From Methylobacterium sp. J-078 (lineage in GTDB: Bacteria; Pseudomonadota; Alphaproteobacteria; Rhizobiales; Beijerinckiaceae), in the NCBI RefSeq assembly GCF_022829285.1, contig NZ_JAKSYI010000140.1:1-60764 (forward strand): a stretch of 60,764 bases of DNA, given 5' to 3'. Made by a program: the position numbers and the translations under genes. Positions 17,002-25,653 of this stretch are shown here, piece by piece; the first letter of the stretch is position 1; each line of letters opens with the position of its first letter. The notes under the pieces are model-generated. The model did not search any database. It worked only from the letters and a program-made list of their open reading frames with translations, and was not told where the DNA came from.

Positions 17002-17046
17002 GCGGTTCGGTCAGCCTCCTCTCCGACGGGTCGCGGCGACGGGCCG

Positions 17047-17841
17047 CTACCGCCCCGTCCAAACGGGCGCCCGCTTCCCCAGGAACGCCTCCATGCCCTC
17101 GCGGAAATCCGCGCTGGTGTAGCAGAGGCGGATGAGGTCGTCGCCGGGGCGGTCCTCGCCCGCCGCGTCCTCGCCCTGGAGGCGGCGCAGGCCCTCCTTG
17201 GTGGCCCGGAGCGTCAGGGGCGCGTGCCCGGCCATCAGGGTCGCGAGTTCGGTGGCGCGGGCCGCCAGGGCTGGCGCGTCGGCCACGACCTCGCCGACGA
17301 GGCCGATGGCATGGGCCTCCTCGGCCCCGACGAGGCGGGCGGTGAAGATCATGTCCTTGACCCGCGCCGGGCCGATCAGGGCGGAGAGCCGGCGCAGGTT
17401 GCCGAGCGACAGGCAGTTGCCGAGCGTCCGGGCGATGGGGAAGCCGAGCCGGGCGTCGCGGGTGGCGACGCGCAGGTCGCAGGCCGCCGCGATGGCGGCG
17501 CCCCCGCCGGTGCAGGCGCCCGCGATCGCCGCGATGGTGGGCACGGAGAGGCGTTCCAGGGCACCCATCACCTGGTCCATGAAGCGCTCATAGTCGATCG
17601 CGTCCTGCGCGGTCGCAAAGCTCCGGAACTGGGCGATGTCGGTGCCGGCCGCGAACGCCTTGTCGCCCGCCCCCGTGACGATCACGGCCTTGACGCTCCC
17701 ATCCGCCGCGATGCGCGCGCAGGCGTCGATCAGCCCCTGGTACATGCCGAAGGTGAGCGCGTTGCGAGCCTGCGGCCGGTTGAGGGTGAGGCGGGCGATG
17801 CCGCCCGTGACCGTGAAGAGGAGTTCGTCGGTATGGGGCAT
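17047..17841 (-). CDS. Crotonase-superfamily protein lacking both usual catalytic Glu
   Basis: A 264-residue protein of the enoyl-CoA hydratase/isomerase fold (LTLNRPQARNALT; the oxyanion-hole strand AGTDIAQF; ACTGGGAAIAAACDLRVA). Aligned by eye with classical hydratases, the Glu of GGGCELA is Ala here (GGGAAIA), and the Glu of the QPEI segment is replaced (GFPIARTLG). Simple hydration of enoyl-CoA is therefore unlikely, and another crotonase reaction or a CoA-ligand binding role is more probable. It follows ppk2 on the same strand, separated by a strong hairpin. Confidence 0.85.
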   Translation of the reverse strand: MPHTDELLFTVTGGIARLTLNRPQARNALTFGMYQGLIDACARIAADGSVKAVIVTGAGDKAFAAGTDIAQFRSFATAQDAIDYERFMDQVMGALERLSVPTIAAIAGACTGGGAAIAAACDLRVATRDARLGFPIARTLGNCLSLGNLRRLSALIGPARVKDMIFTARLVGAEEAHAIGLVGEVVADAPALAARATELATLMAGHAPLTLRATKEGLRRLQGEDAAGEDRPGDDLIRLCYTSADFREGMEAFLGKRAPVWTGR

Positions 17842-17892
17842 GCCGGATCCCTGGGCGCGCGGCGCGGTAAAGCCCCATCCTCTCGCCCGGCG

Positions 17893-17919
17893 GAGCCGGC
17901 CGGCGCAAGCGGCCGGCTC
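17893..17919. terminator. Perfect 10-bp hairpin between ppk2 and crotonase gene
   Basis: GAGCCGGCCG-loop of 7-CGGCCGGCTC is a perfect ten-pair stem located in the 90-base gap. It has no T run on either strand, so it may be a factor-assisted terminator or an mRNA-stabilising stem. Confidence 0.5.
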
Positions 17920-17931
17920 TCGTCCGGCGCT

Positions 17932-18849
17932 TCAGAACACCGAGGGCACGAACATCTCGGGCGGCACCGGGTGGCGGGTGTAGTCGTCGTGGCGCTCGCG
18001 CTCCGGCAGGTGGACGGGCGGATGCTCGACGTCGCCGTAGGGGATCTGCGTCAGGAGGTGGCTGATGCAGTTGAGGCGGGCGCGCTTCTTGTCCACGGCC
18101 TCCACCACCCACCAGGGCGCCTCCGGGATGTGGGTGCGGGCCAGCATGTCCTCCTTGGCCTTGGTGTAGTCCTCCCAGCGGCGGCGGGACTGCACGTCCA
18201 TCGGCGAGAGCTTCCACTGCTTCAGGGGATCGTGGATGCGCATGTGGAAGCGGAATTCCTGCTCCTCGTCGGTGATCGAGAACCAGTACTTGAGCACGAT
18301 GATCCCGGAGCGGGTCAGCATGCGCTCGAACTCGGGCACGGAGCGGAAGAACTCCTCGACGTCGTCCGCCGAGCAGAAGCCCATCACGCGCTCGACGCCG
18401 GCGCGGTTGTACCAGGATCGGTCGAACAGCACGATCTCGCCCCCGGCCGGCAGGTGGGTGACGTAGCGCTGGAAGTACCATTGCGTGCGCTCGCGCTCGC
18501 TCGGCGCGGGCAGCGCGGCCACGCGGCAGACGCGTGGGTTGAGCCGTTGGGTGATCCGCTTGATCACGCCGCCCTTGCCGGCCGAATCCCGGCCCTCGAA
18601 GATGACCACGACGCGCAGCTTCTGGGCCTGGACCCAGTCCTGCAGGCGTACCAGCTCGTGCTGCAGGCGGAACAGCTCGCGGAAATACACCTTGCGGTCG
18701 AGGCCGGGGGGACGGGCGGGCTGCCCGAGTTCGTCGGCCAGGCGCTCCAGGCGCTCGTCCTCCATCTCGAGTTCGAGTTCCTCGTCGAAGTCGTCGGCGA
18801 CCTCACGGCGGATCGCCTCGACCTCCGCTGCCCGCTGTGCGCTGTCCAT
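17932..18849 (-). CDS. ppk2: Polyphosphate kinase 2
   Basis: A 305-residue PPK2 of the single-domain (class I) type, which moves phosphate between polyphosphate and nucleotides and often favours making GTP or ATP. Walker A is GRDSAGKGG and Walker B is LFDRSWYNRAGVERVMGF. The conserved lid and C-terminal motifs are present (YWFSITDEEQEFRF, QWKLSPMD, DMLARTHIPEAPW). An acidic N-terminal extension (DDFDEELELEMEDERLERL) precedes the kinase core. Length is normal. Confidence 0.93.
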   Translation of the reverse strand: MDSAQRAAEVEAIRREVADDFDEELELEMEDERLERLADELGQPARPPGLDRKVYFRELFRLQHELVRLQDWVQAQKLRVVVIFEGRDSAGKGGVIKRITQRLNPRVCRVAALPAPSERERTQWYFQRYVTHLPAGGEIVLFDRSWYNRAGVERVMGFCSADDVEEFFRSVPEFERMLTRSGIIVLKYWFSITDEEQEFRFHMRIHDPLKQWKLSPMDVQSRRRWEDYTKAKEDMLARTHIPEAPWWVVEAVDKKRARLNCISHLLTQIPYGDVEHPPVHLPERERHDDYTRHPVPPEMFVPSVF

Positions 18850-19044
18850 GTCGAAGCCCCGTCCTGCCGAAATGCCGGCCGGGCTTAGATCACGGATTCA
18901 TGACAGGCTTGATACGCCGCCGCACATGCCGGAGTCGGGCGAGGGAACGGGGGCGGCCCCCCGCGGGTTGAAGGGCAAGCTGCGCCATTTCGCGGGCCGG
19001 GAGCCCGGCCTGCCCGGCGCCCCACACAGCCAGAGGGTCCACCC

Positions 19045-19173
19045 ATGAGCCTGATCGGACGCATCGTCACCAAGCTCCTCGGCAACGAGGACCGTCCCGT
19101 CGTCCGCGACGACCGCAACTACGATTCCGGCACGCCGCTCGGCCGCCTGGTGACCAAGATCCTGCGCAAGTAA
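19045..19173 (+). CDS. 42-residue protein with a duplicated GR-VTK-L motif
   Basis: A small frame ATG (19045) to TAA (19173), 42 codons, not assigned to any family. The two ends repeat one motif: SLIGRIVTKLLGN at residues 2-14 and PLGRLVTKILRK at 31-42. Between them is a charged linker (EDRPVVRDDRNYDSG). Each repeat could form a short amphipathic helix. AGAGGG lies upstream at ribosome-site distance, and a nine-pair hairpin with a T-rich tail follows (19187-19210). It lies between ppk2 and the ABC-F gene. Coding is inferred from the repeat, start site and terminator. Confidence 0.6.
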   Translation: MSLIGRIVTKLLGNEDRPVVRDDRNYDSGTPLGRLVTKILRK

Positions 19174-19186
19174 CCTTTCCCTGCGA

Positions 19187-19221
19187 GCCGGGCGGTTCAC
19201 GCCGCCCGGCGCTTGGTTTTC
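19187..19221 (+). terminator. Rho-independent-like terminator shared by 42-aa gene and ABC-F gene
   Basis: GCCGGGCGG (19187-19195) pairs with CCGCCCGGC (19202-19210) across a six-base loop. On the plus strand it is followed by GCTTGGTTTTCTTCT. The stem includes the stop codon region of the convergent ABC-F gene. Confidence 0.55.
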
Positions 19222-20822
19222 TTCTCGCGCCCCTGTCCGGGGGCGCGCTGGCCGGCGCGGGTCCGGTCCAGAACGAGCTTCGCGTAGTCGTCCATGTCCC
19301 CGGCGAAGGGCTTGACCGTGTTGTCGGCCGCCAGCCACAGGCGATCCGCCACCAGCTCCATCAGCGAGCGGTCGTGGGTGATGAGGATGACCGCCCCGCC
19401 GTAATCGTTCAGCGCGTCGAGGAGCGCCCGCCGGCTGTCGATGTCGAGGTGGTTGGTCGGCTCGTCGAGGATGAGCAGGTGCGGCGCCTGCATCGCCACG
19501 AGGTTGAGGAGCAGACGCGCCCGCTCGCCCCCCGAGAGCGCATCCACCGTCGTCTCCTGCTTGTCGAAGCCCAGACCGAAGCTCGCGAGCTTGGCGCGCC
19601 GGGCCGATTCGCTGTCGTCGGGCCGCTCGCGCCGGATGATCGCGAGGGGCGTGTCCTTCGGGTCGAGGGCCTCGATCTGGTGCTGGTGGAACCAGCCGAC
19701 CTGCACCCGGCCCTCGCGCACCATCCGACCGTCCCGCACCTGGAGCGCGCCCGCCGCCATCTTGGCGAAGGTCGACTTGCCGGCGCCGTTGACGCCGAGG
19801 AGCCCGATGCGGTCGTCCACGTCGAGGGTCAGGTTGAGGTCGCGCAGCACCGGCGCGTCGTCGCCGTACCCGATGGTGGCGTCGGTGAGATGCATCAGCG
19901 GCGGGGCGAGGGGGCGCTTGGGCGAGGGCAGGTGGAACGGGGCCACGTGCTCCTCGATGGTGGTGGCGATGGGCTCCAGCTTGGCCAGCCGCTTGACGCG
20001 GGACTGGGCCTGCGCGGCCTTCGAGGCCTTGGCCTTGAACCGGTCGATGAAGCTCTGGAGATGCGCCCGCTCGGCCTCCTGCTTCTGCTTGGTCGAGGCT
20101 TGCAGGCGGGCCTTCTCGGCCCGGCGCTTCTCGAAATCGTCGTAGCCGCCCGTGTAGAGTTCGAGCTTGCCCCCGGCCACGTGCAGGATCGCGTCCACCG
20201 AATTGTTCAGCAATTCGCGGTCGTGGCTGATGATGAGGGCCGAGTGGGGGTAGCGCTTCAGCCGCGCCTCCAGCCAGAGGGCGCCCTCGAGGTCGAGGTA
20301 GTTGGTCGGCTCGTCGAGGAGCAGCATGTCGGGCTCGGCGAAGAGGGCGGCGGCGAGCGCCACCCGCATGCGCCAGCCGCCGGAGAACTCCGCCATCGGG
20401 CGGGTCAGATCCTCCACCGAGAAGCCGAGACCGGCCAGGATCTCGCCGGCCCGGGCCGGCGCCCGGTCAGCGTCGATCTCGATGAGGCGGCCGTAGATCT
20501 CGCCCATGCGCTCGGGCGCGGCGGTCTCGAGTTCGGCGTTCAGGGCCTCGCGCTCCAGGTCCGCCGCCAGGATCGTGTCGATCAGGCTGACGGGGGTGGC
20601 CGGGTGCTCCTGGTCGACGGAGGCGATGCGGGCGGTCTTGGGCAGCAGGATCGCGCCGCCATCGGGCTGGAGCTCGCCGAGGATGATCTTGAACAGGGTC
20701 GACTTGCCCACACCGTTGCGGCCGACCAGCCCGACCTTGGCGCCCGGCGGCACGGCCACGCTGGCGCGGTCGAAGAAGCGCCGACCCCAGGCGCTGAAGG
20801 TGAGGTCTTCGATCTGGATCAT
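19197..20822 (-). CDS. ABC-F family ATPase (translation factor/ribosome protection type)
   Basis: A protein of 541 residues with two soluble ABC domains and no membrane part. The first Walker A is GRNGVGKST (about residues 35-42), with ABC signature EFSGGWRMR and Walker B LLLDEPTNYLDLE. An interdomain linker rich in Lys/Ala/Gln is the P-site tRNA interaction motif (KQKQEAERAHLQSFIDRFKAKASKAAQAQ). The second domain has GVNGAGKST, LSGGERARLLL and LILDEPTNHLD. ABC-F proteins bind the ribosomal E site. The short basic tail and general pattern are closest to the YheS/Uup branch. The ATG at 20820-20822 (MIQIEDLTFSAWG) is preferred over one 39 bases upstream because family homology starts there. Confidence 0.9.
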   Translation of the reverse strand: MIQIEDLTFSAWGRRFFDRASVAVPPGAKVGLVGRNGVGKSTLFKIILGELQPDGGAILLPKTARIASVDQEHPATPVSLIDTILAADLEREALNAELETAAPERMGEIYGRLIEIDADRAPARAGEILAGLGFSVEDLTRPMAEFSGGWRMRVALAAALFAEPDMLLLDEPTNYLDLEGALWLEARLKRYPHSALIISHDRELLNNSVDAILHVAGGKLELYTGGYDDFEKRRAEKARLQASTKQKQEAERAHLQSFIDRFKAKASKAAQAQSRVKRLAKLEPIATTIEEHVAPFHLPSPKRPLAPPLMHLTDATIGYGDDAPVLRDLNLTLDVDDRIGLLGVNGAGKSTFAKMAAGALQVRDGRMVREGRVQVGWFHQHQIEALDPKDTPLAIIRRERPDDSESARRAKLASFGLGFDKQETTVDALSGGERARLLLNLVAMQAPHLLILDEPTNHLDIDSRRALLDALNDYGGAVILITHDRSLMELVADRLWLAADNTVKPFAGDMDDYAKLVLDRTRAGQRAPGQGREKKTKRRAA

Positions 20823-20955
20823 GCTGGGCTCGCCGGAGGCGCGGGCACCGAAACGACCCATACGCGCGGCGAACCCTACTGCACTGCACCATCCGGCGCG
20901 AGGGGGCGGGACGCAACCGGCCCCCTCGTCAAACGCGACCTTGCGTGGCGCGACC

Positions 20956-22149
20956 CTACTGGGCGACGGTGACGGAGGCCTTCACCAGGGGCGCCACCGG
21001 CACGCTCTTGCGCCAGAATGTACCGGTTCGGCCGCTGGCGTAGCCCGCCTCGTAGAGACTGCGCATGTAGCCGGTGTCGAAGCCGCGCGCGTTCGAGGTG
21101 TTGGGCGCCGTCTCGTCGATATAGGCGAGGTTGAAGCCGATGCCGTTCGCACGCGTGAAGGCGTAGGTGGAGGCGAGGGTGGCGCGGCTGCGGGCGCGGC
21201 TCGCCGTGGTGAACGAGCGCTCGACGATGGAGAGGGTGTTGTTCTGAGCCAGATCGAATTCCGGCTCCAGGCGCCCGTTGATGATGACGTAGATGTCGGA
21301 CTTCGCCCCGGCCTTGAAGCGGCCGTCGCGCAGCAGGAACGATTGCGGGAGCGTGAAGACCGGCGTCACCACGGAGCCGTCGACATGCATCTCCTGGAAG
21401 GTGCGCTGCGCGGCCTGCACGTCGATGAGCTGGGGCGGGAACACCGCCGGGATGCTGGCCGAGGCCGTCAGCACGTCGGTGAACAGGTCGATCGCCGCGG
21501 GCCCGCCGCTGGTGGCGATGGCGCCCATGTTCCAGATCACGGCGCGCTGGGTGTCGAGGTTCGTCGTCACCACGAGGAGGCGCCGGCCCTTGGCGTGCTG
21601 GGCCGCGATCGCCGCCAGCAGGTCCGGCGTCACGTAGCGGCGCACGAGGTTGCGCAGGCGCCCGTCCCCGAACAGGCCGGAACCGAACAGCACGTTGGCG
21701 AAGCTCGGCGACTGCACCAGGGTCGAGGCGACGCCGCTGGTGTAGATGTCCTTCAGGTAGGCGTCGTATTCCGGGCCCACGAAGGCGAAGGGCGCGATGA
21801 GCGCGCCCGTGGACACGCCGGAGACCAGGGAGAATTCCGGGCGCTTGCCGGATTCGGTCCAGCCGTTGAGGAGGCCGGCGCCGTAGGCCCCGTCGCCGCC
21901 GCCGCCCGAGAGCGCGAGGTAGGCGAACGGCACCCGGCCGTTCTGCGGGCGCGCCGACATCTCCGTGAAGGTCTGCTCCGAGGCGTCCGCGTAGGCGCGC
22001 ACCGTCGGGTCCAGCCCCACCGGCACGGCGGCGGCGGCCTCGCTGGCGGTGTAGGGAATCCGTGGCGTCGCCCCGCAGGCGGCGAGCTGGCCGGCGAGGA
22101 GCAGGGCGACGAGGCCCCGCGACCATCCGAGACGACGCATGTTCGACAT
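20956..22149 (-). CDS. Patatin-like phospholipase lipoprotein
   Basis: A patatin-domain serine hydrolase of about 397 residues. A lipoprotein signal peptide with lipobox LAAC ends near residue 25 (RGLVALLLAGQLAACGA). The glycine-rich oxyanion motif is ALSGGGGDGAYGAG, the nucleophile motif GVSTG follows about 25 residues later (SLVSGVSTGALIAPFAF), and the catalytic Asp lies in HVDGSV. It probably sits on the periplasmic side and cleaves lipid acyl chains. ATGs at 22147-22149 and 22138-22140 are both possible. A 15-base tandem duplication covers the ribosome-binding area. Confidence 0.88.
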   Translation of the reverse strand: MSNMRRLGWSRGLVALLLAGQLAACGATPRIPYTASEAAAAVPVGLDPTVRAYADASEQTFTEMSARPQNGRVPFAYLALSGGGGDGAYGAGLLNGWTESGKRPEFSLVSGVSTGALIAPFAFVGPEYDAYLKDIYTSGVASTLVQSPSFANVLFGSGLFGDGRLRNLVRRYVTPDLLAAIAAQHAKGRRLLVVTTNLDTQRAVIWNMGAIATSGGPAAIDLFTDVLTASASIPAVFPPQLIDVQAAQRTFQEMHVDGSVVTPVFTLPQSFLLRDGRFKAGAKSDIYVIINGRLEPEFDLAQNNTLSIVERSFTTASRARSRATLASTYAFTRANGIGFNLAYIDETAPNTSNARGFDTGYMRSLYEAGYASGRTGTFWRKSVPVAPLVKASVTVAQ

Positions 22150-22150
22150 G

Positions 22151-22180
22151 TCCACTGCCAAGAATTCCACTGCCAAGAAT
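22151..22180. repeat. Tandem 15-bp repeat in leader of patatin gene
   Basis: TCCACTGCCAAGAAT occurs twice head-to-tail (22151-22165 and 22166-22180). It lies immediately upstream of the start codon of the minus-strand patatin gene. Confidence 0.85.
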
Positions 22181-22592
22181 TCGAATCGAGGAATTCGTAC
22201 GCCCGCCCGCTTGTGAGCGTAGCACGGAAAACGAGCTTGGCCGTTCACGCGTTCCGGCCACGCTTCACGACAGGGGATGGATGTGTCGCCCGGGCCACAA
22301 ATGCCGTCGGTCGCGGGCGCCTCGCGCAAACGTGTGGGCCGGAGGCGTCGCAGCGTCCGGTTTCAACGCAGAATGAACCAACTCGGCGATGGCCAGTTGA
22401 GAAATCCGTATCGCGACGGTTGCAGGTCGCAGTCATCATCCGACATCCCGGTTTCTCACCGCGGCGCCTGGTCCCCGTCGTGCGCCCGTACCCCTGCGCG
22501 GGCCGTGCCACATGTCCGGGGCGGACCGCGGTCGTGAGCGTCGCGGGCGTGAACCAAACATCCGTGCGCGGCACGAGGAGGAGACGGAGGCG
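22181..22592. other. Intergenic region between patatin and LOV kinase genes
   Basis: About 410 bases separating divergent genes. Beyond a GAATTC-rich start next to the tandem repeat, no coding frame, RNA gene or obvious operator was recognised. The promoters of both genes must lie here. Confidence 0.4.
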
Positions 22593-23714
22593 ATGGAACG
22601 AGACGACGCGTGGCACATGACGGACGACCTGATGGTCGAGGACGGCAAGGGCGATCCCTTCGCCGCCGCCATCCGCGCGACGCGGATGGCGATGATCGTC
22701 ACCGACCCGCGCCGCGCCGACAACCCCATCGTCTTCGTCAACGATGCCTTTCTGCGCCTCACGGGCTACGAGCGCGACGAGATCATGGGCCGCAACTGCC
22801 GCTTCCTGCAGGGCCCGGACACCGATCCCGACGCCATCCGGCAGCTCCGCGAGGCGGTGGATGCCCGCCGCGACATCGCCCTGGACATCCTGAACTACCG
22901 CAGGGACGGCAGTCCGTTCTGGAACGCCCTCTACATGAGCCCCGTCGTCACCAAGGGGGGCGACCTGCATTACTTCTTCGCCTCGCAGCTCGACGTGACC
23001 GACCGGGTCGACGCGCAGATGCGCACGCAGACCGAGAAGGAGCATTTCGAGCGCGAGGTTGCCAAGCGGACGCGTGAATTGTCCGAGGCCCTGGCGGCCA
23101 AGACCATGCTCGTCCACGAGGTCGACCACCGGGTGAAGAACAACCTGCAGATGGTGGCCTCGCTGCTGACCATGCAGACCCGAAGCATCACCGACCCGGT
23201 CGCGCGCGACGCGATGAAGTCGATGCTGACCCGGGTCGAGGCCCTGGGGACGGTGCACAAGCGCCTCTACCAGTCCCACGACGTCGAGCGCTTCGATGTC
23301 GCCGAGTTCGCCCGCGAACTCGCCACCGACCTCGTACGCGGCTCCGGCCGGGCCGGCATCACCCTGCATCTCGACCTGGAACCCGTGGAGGTGCCGGTGG
23401 AGAAGGCCCCGCCGGTGGCGCTGATGATGAACGAACTCATCACCAACGCCCTCAAGCACGCCTTTCCGGACAACCGGTCCGGGCGCCTCTCGATCACGGT
23501 GCGGCCCGACGGCCGCTATTTCGGCATCCGGATCGTCGATGACGGCATCGGCATGCCCGAGGAGGTCGTGAGCGCGCGCTCCTTCGGCAAGCGCCTGATC
23601 GAGAGCCTGGCGCGGCAGCTGAACGCCAGCATCGCCTGGCAGGCGGGAGATCCCGGAACCGTAATCGACGTCCGCCTGCCGCAGGAATCACCTGACCCGA
23701 AGGCCAGTCCGTGA
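22593..23714 (+). CDS. LOV-domain sensor histidine kinase (blue-light receptor)
   Basis: A 373-residue soluble kinase. A PAS/LOV domain spans about residues 22-140 with the flavin-binding signature GRNCRFLQG, where Cys69 is the photoactive cysteine. The later LOV strands are conserved too (NYRRDGSPFWNALYMSPV). A coiled linker leads to a HisKA_2-type dimerisation domain with HEVDHRVKNNLQMVASLL (His179 the likely phospho-acceptor). The ATPase domain follows (MMNELITNALKHAF, DDGIGMP). ATG at 22593 follows GACGGAGG. The stop overlaps the GTG start of the next gene, so kinase and regulator are coupled. Confidence 0.93.
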   Translation: MERDDAWHMTDDLMVEDGKGDPFAAAIRATRMAMIVTDPRRADNPIVFVNDAFLRLTGYERDEIMGRNCRFLQGPDTDPDAIRQLREAVDARRDIALDILNYRRDGSPFWNALYMSPVVTKGGDLHYFFASQLDVTDRVDAQMRTQTEKEHFEREVAKRTRELSEALAAKTMLVHEVDHRVKNNLQMVASLLTMQTRSITDPVARDAMKSMLTRVEALGTVHKRLYQSHDVERFDVAEFARELATDLVRGSGRAGITLHLDLEPVEVPVEKAPPVALMMNELITNALKHAFPDNRSGRLSITVRPDGRYFGIRIVDDGIGMPEEVVSARSFGKRLIESLARQLNASIAWQAGDPGTVIDVRLPQESPDPKASP

Positions 23715-24166
23715 GCGAGCCACTCCGGGTTCTGATCGCGGAAGACGAAGCGCTCATCCTGATGCAGCTCGAATTCCTCGTCGAGGATGCGGGGCACCGG
23801 GTCGTCGGGACCGCGGCGACCTCCGACGAGGCGATCCGCGTCGCCCGCGAGACGCGTCCCGACCTCGTCTTCGTCGACCTCCAACTGCGGGGCGGCTCCT
23901 CGGGGATCGACATCGTGCGGGGGCTGCGTGACGATCCCGGCGTGACCCTGGTCTTCGTCACCGCCAACGCCCAGCACATCGCGCAGGATTTCGAAGGTGC
24001 GGCCGGCGTGATCCCCAAGCCCTACACCGAGGCCGTGGTCTTCGACACGCTCTCCTATTTCGAGGAATGCGTGCGCCAGCCGCCGCCGCGCCAGCCCGTC
24101 CCTCTCGGCCTGCGGCTGGCGCCGGCCTACCGGGCCGCCCTGGCGGGCGGCCGGGACGCCGAATAG
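23711..24166 (+). CDS. Single-domain response regulator, partner of LOV kinase
   Basis: A 151-residue receiver-only protein. The acidic pair is EDE near the N terminus, the phospho-acceptor is Asp56 (VFVDLQLRGG), and the conserved Lys lies in IPKPY. The C-terminal 25 residues are proline- and arginine-rich, with no output domain. GTG overlaps the kinase stop (GTGA), so it should take phosphate from the LOV kinase and pass it on, or act by protein contact, as in general-stress or adhesion circuits. Confidence 0.9.
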   Translation: MSEPLRVLIAEDEALILMQLEFLVEDAGHRVVGTAATSDEAIRVARETRPDLVFVDLQLRGGSSGIDIVRGLRDDPGVTLVFVTANAQHIAQDFEGAAGVIPKPYTEAVVFDTLSYFEECVRQPPPRQPVPLGLRLAPAYRAALAGGRDAE

Positions 24167-24169
24167 GCG

Positions 24170-25510
24170 TCAGGCCTGGGCGCCGCCGAGGGCGAGGGCG
24201 TCGACCCCCGTCGGGGCGGTTCCCGCATCGGCGGGCTCCGCCCCGGTCTCCTCGCCCATCTCGCCCTGCCACTGCGCCACCGCCGCCGTCGCCAGACCGT
24301 TGCCCAGCACGTTCGTCACGGTGCGGCCCATGTCGAGGATCTGGTCGACGCCCATGATGAGCAGGATGCCGGCCGCGGGCAGCCCGAACATCGGCACGGT
24401 GGCGGCCACCACTACGAGGGAGGCGCGCGGCACGCCGGCGATGCCCTTGCTCGTCACCATCATCACGAGGAGCATGGTAAATTGCTCGGCGACGCCGAGA
24501 TGGATGCCGAAGGCCTGGGCGATGAAGAGAGCGGCCATCGCCTGGTACATCATCGAGCCGTCGAGGTTGAACGAGTAGCCGAGCGGCAGCACGAAGCCGG
24601 TGACGCGGGGGCGTACGCCGAACTTCTCCAGCACCTCGACGGTGCGCGGGAAGGCGGCCTCGCTCGATGCAGTGGAGAAGGCCAGGATCATCGGCGCGCG
24701 CAGGAGGTCCAGCAGGCGCACCACCCGGTTGCCCAGCACCAGCCAGCCGGCGCCGATCAGGATCACCCAGAGGATGGCGAGGCCGAGGTAGAAGGCGCCG
24801 ATGAACTTGCCGTAATCGACGAGGACGCCGAGGCCCTGGACGGTGATCACGGCCGCGATGGCGGCGAAGACGGCGAGCGGCGCCAGCCGCATCACCGCGT
24901 CGGTGACGGCGAACATCACCCGGGCCAGCCCGTCGATCATGTGCACCATCGGGTCGGCGTAGCGCCGGTCGATCACGCTGAGGCCCGAGCCGAAGAAGAT
25001 CGAGAAGACCAGGATCTGCAGCACCTCGTTGGTGGCCATGGCCGAGACGATGCTCGTCGGGAAGACGTGGGTGAGGAAGTCGCGCAGGTTGAGGGAGGCG
25101 GCCTTCAGCCCGGTCTGCGCGCCCGCATCCGGCAGGGGTAGGGCGAGGCCCGCGCCGGGCTGGAACAGGTTGGCGACGAGGAAGCCCAGCGACAGCGACA
25201 CGATGGAGGCCGTGAGGAACCAGCCCATCGCCATGGCGGCGACCCGGCCCACCGAGCGCGTGTCGCCGAAGCTCGCGATGCCCGACACGATGGTGGCGAA
25301 GACCAGGGGTGCGATGATCATCTTGATCAGCCGCAGGAAGATGTCCGTGCAGAGGGTGAAGTATCCAGCGATCTCCTTGGCTTCCGCCGGCCCGGCCGCC
25401 GTCCCGTGCAGGACGGCGCCGACGGCGATGCCGAGGACGAGGCCGATGCCGGTGTAGAGAGTCAGGCGGCCGGGTTTCTTCCCGTCCGCCTTGATGTCGC
25501 TTTTGGTCAT
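24170..25510 (-). CDS. dctA: C4-dicarboxylate/amino acid:cation symporter
   Basis: A 446-residue member of the dicarboxylate/amino acid:cation symporter family, with about eight helices and two re-entrant hairpins. Landmarks are ASSEAAFP (first hairpin), LGYSFNLDGSMMYQAMAALFIAQ (helix 7) and AATVPMFGLPAAGILLIMGVDQILDMGRT (second hairpin and helix 8). It takes up succinate, fumarate or malate, or aspartate/glutamate. GGAGGAAAC precedes the ATG at 25508-25510. It lies 143 bases after aspA on the same strand, so uptake plus aspartate-fumarate conversion looks like one unit. The call to dctA rather than gltP is by context. Confidence 0.85.
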   Translation of the reverse strand: MTKSDIKADGKKPGRLTLYTGIGLVLGIAVGAVLHGTAAGPAEAKEIAGYFTLCTDIFLRLIKMIIAPLVFATIVSGIASFGDTRSVGRVAAMAMGWFLTASIVSLSLGFLVANLFQPGAGLALPLPDAGAQTGLKAASLNLRDFLTHVFPTSIVSAMATNEVLQILVFSIFFGSGLSVIDRRYADPMVHMIDGLARVMFAVTDAVMRLAPLAVFAAIAAVITVQGLGVLVDYGKFIGAFYLGLAILWVILIGAGWLVLGNRVVRLLDLLRAPMILAFSTASSEAAFPRTVEVLEKFGVRPRVTGFVLPLGYSFNLDGSMMYQAMAALFIAQAFGIHLGVAEQFTMLLVMMVTSKGIAGVPRASLVVVAATVPMFGLPAAGILLIMGVDQILDMGRTVTNVLGNGLATAAVAQWQGEMGEETGAEPADAGTAPTGVDALALGGAQA

Positions 25511-25596
25511 GGTGTTTCCTCCCGATGAATGCTGTTGGCGCCGCGTCGGCGCTTTCGATCGCGGGTCATGGCGTGACCCGGTTAGGTGCAGCGTTT

Positions 25597-25620
25597 CCCT
25601 CCCCCCTCTGCGGGGGAGGG
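25597..25620. repeat. GC-rich hairpin repeat between aspA and dctA
   Basis: CCCTCCCCC (25597-25605) pairs with GGGGGAGGG (25612-25620) around a six-base loop. The arms resemble the nested inverted repeats at 37537-37649, suggesting a dispersed intergenic element. It may attenuate reading from aspA into dctA. Confidence 0.6.
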
Positions 25621-25653
25621 GGATGCGCACGAAGGGTCAGCAGACTTGAGCCC

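Noticed and set aside
25511..25600. Search for a sigma-54 promoter before dctA
   Set aside because: No GG-N10-GC pair with TGGCA/TTGC context was found in the bases before the start codon.
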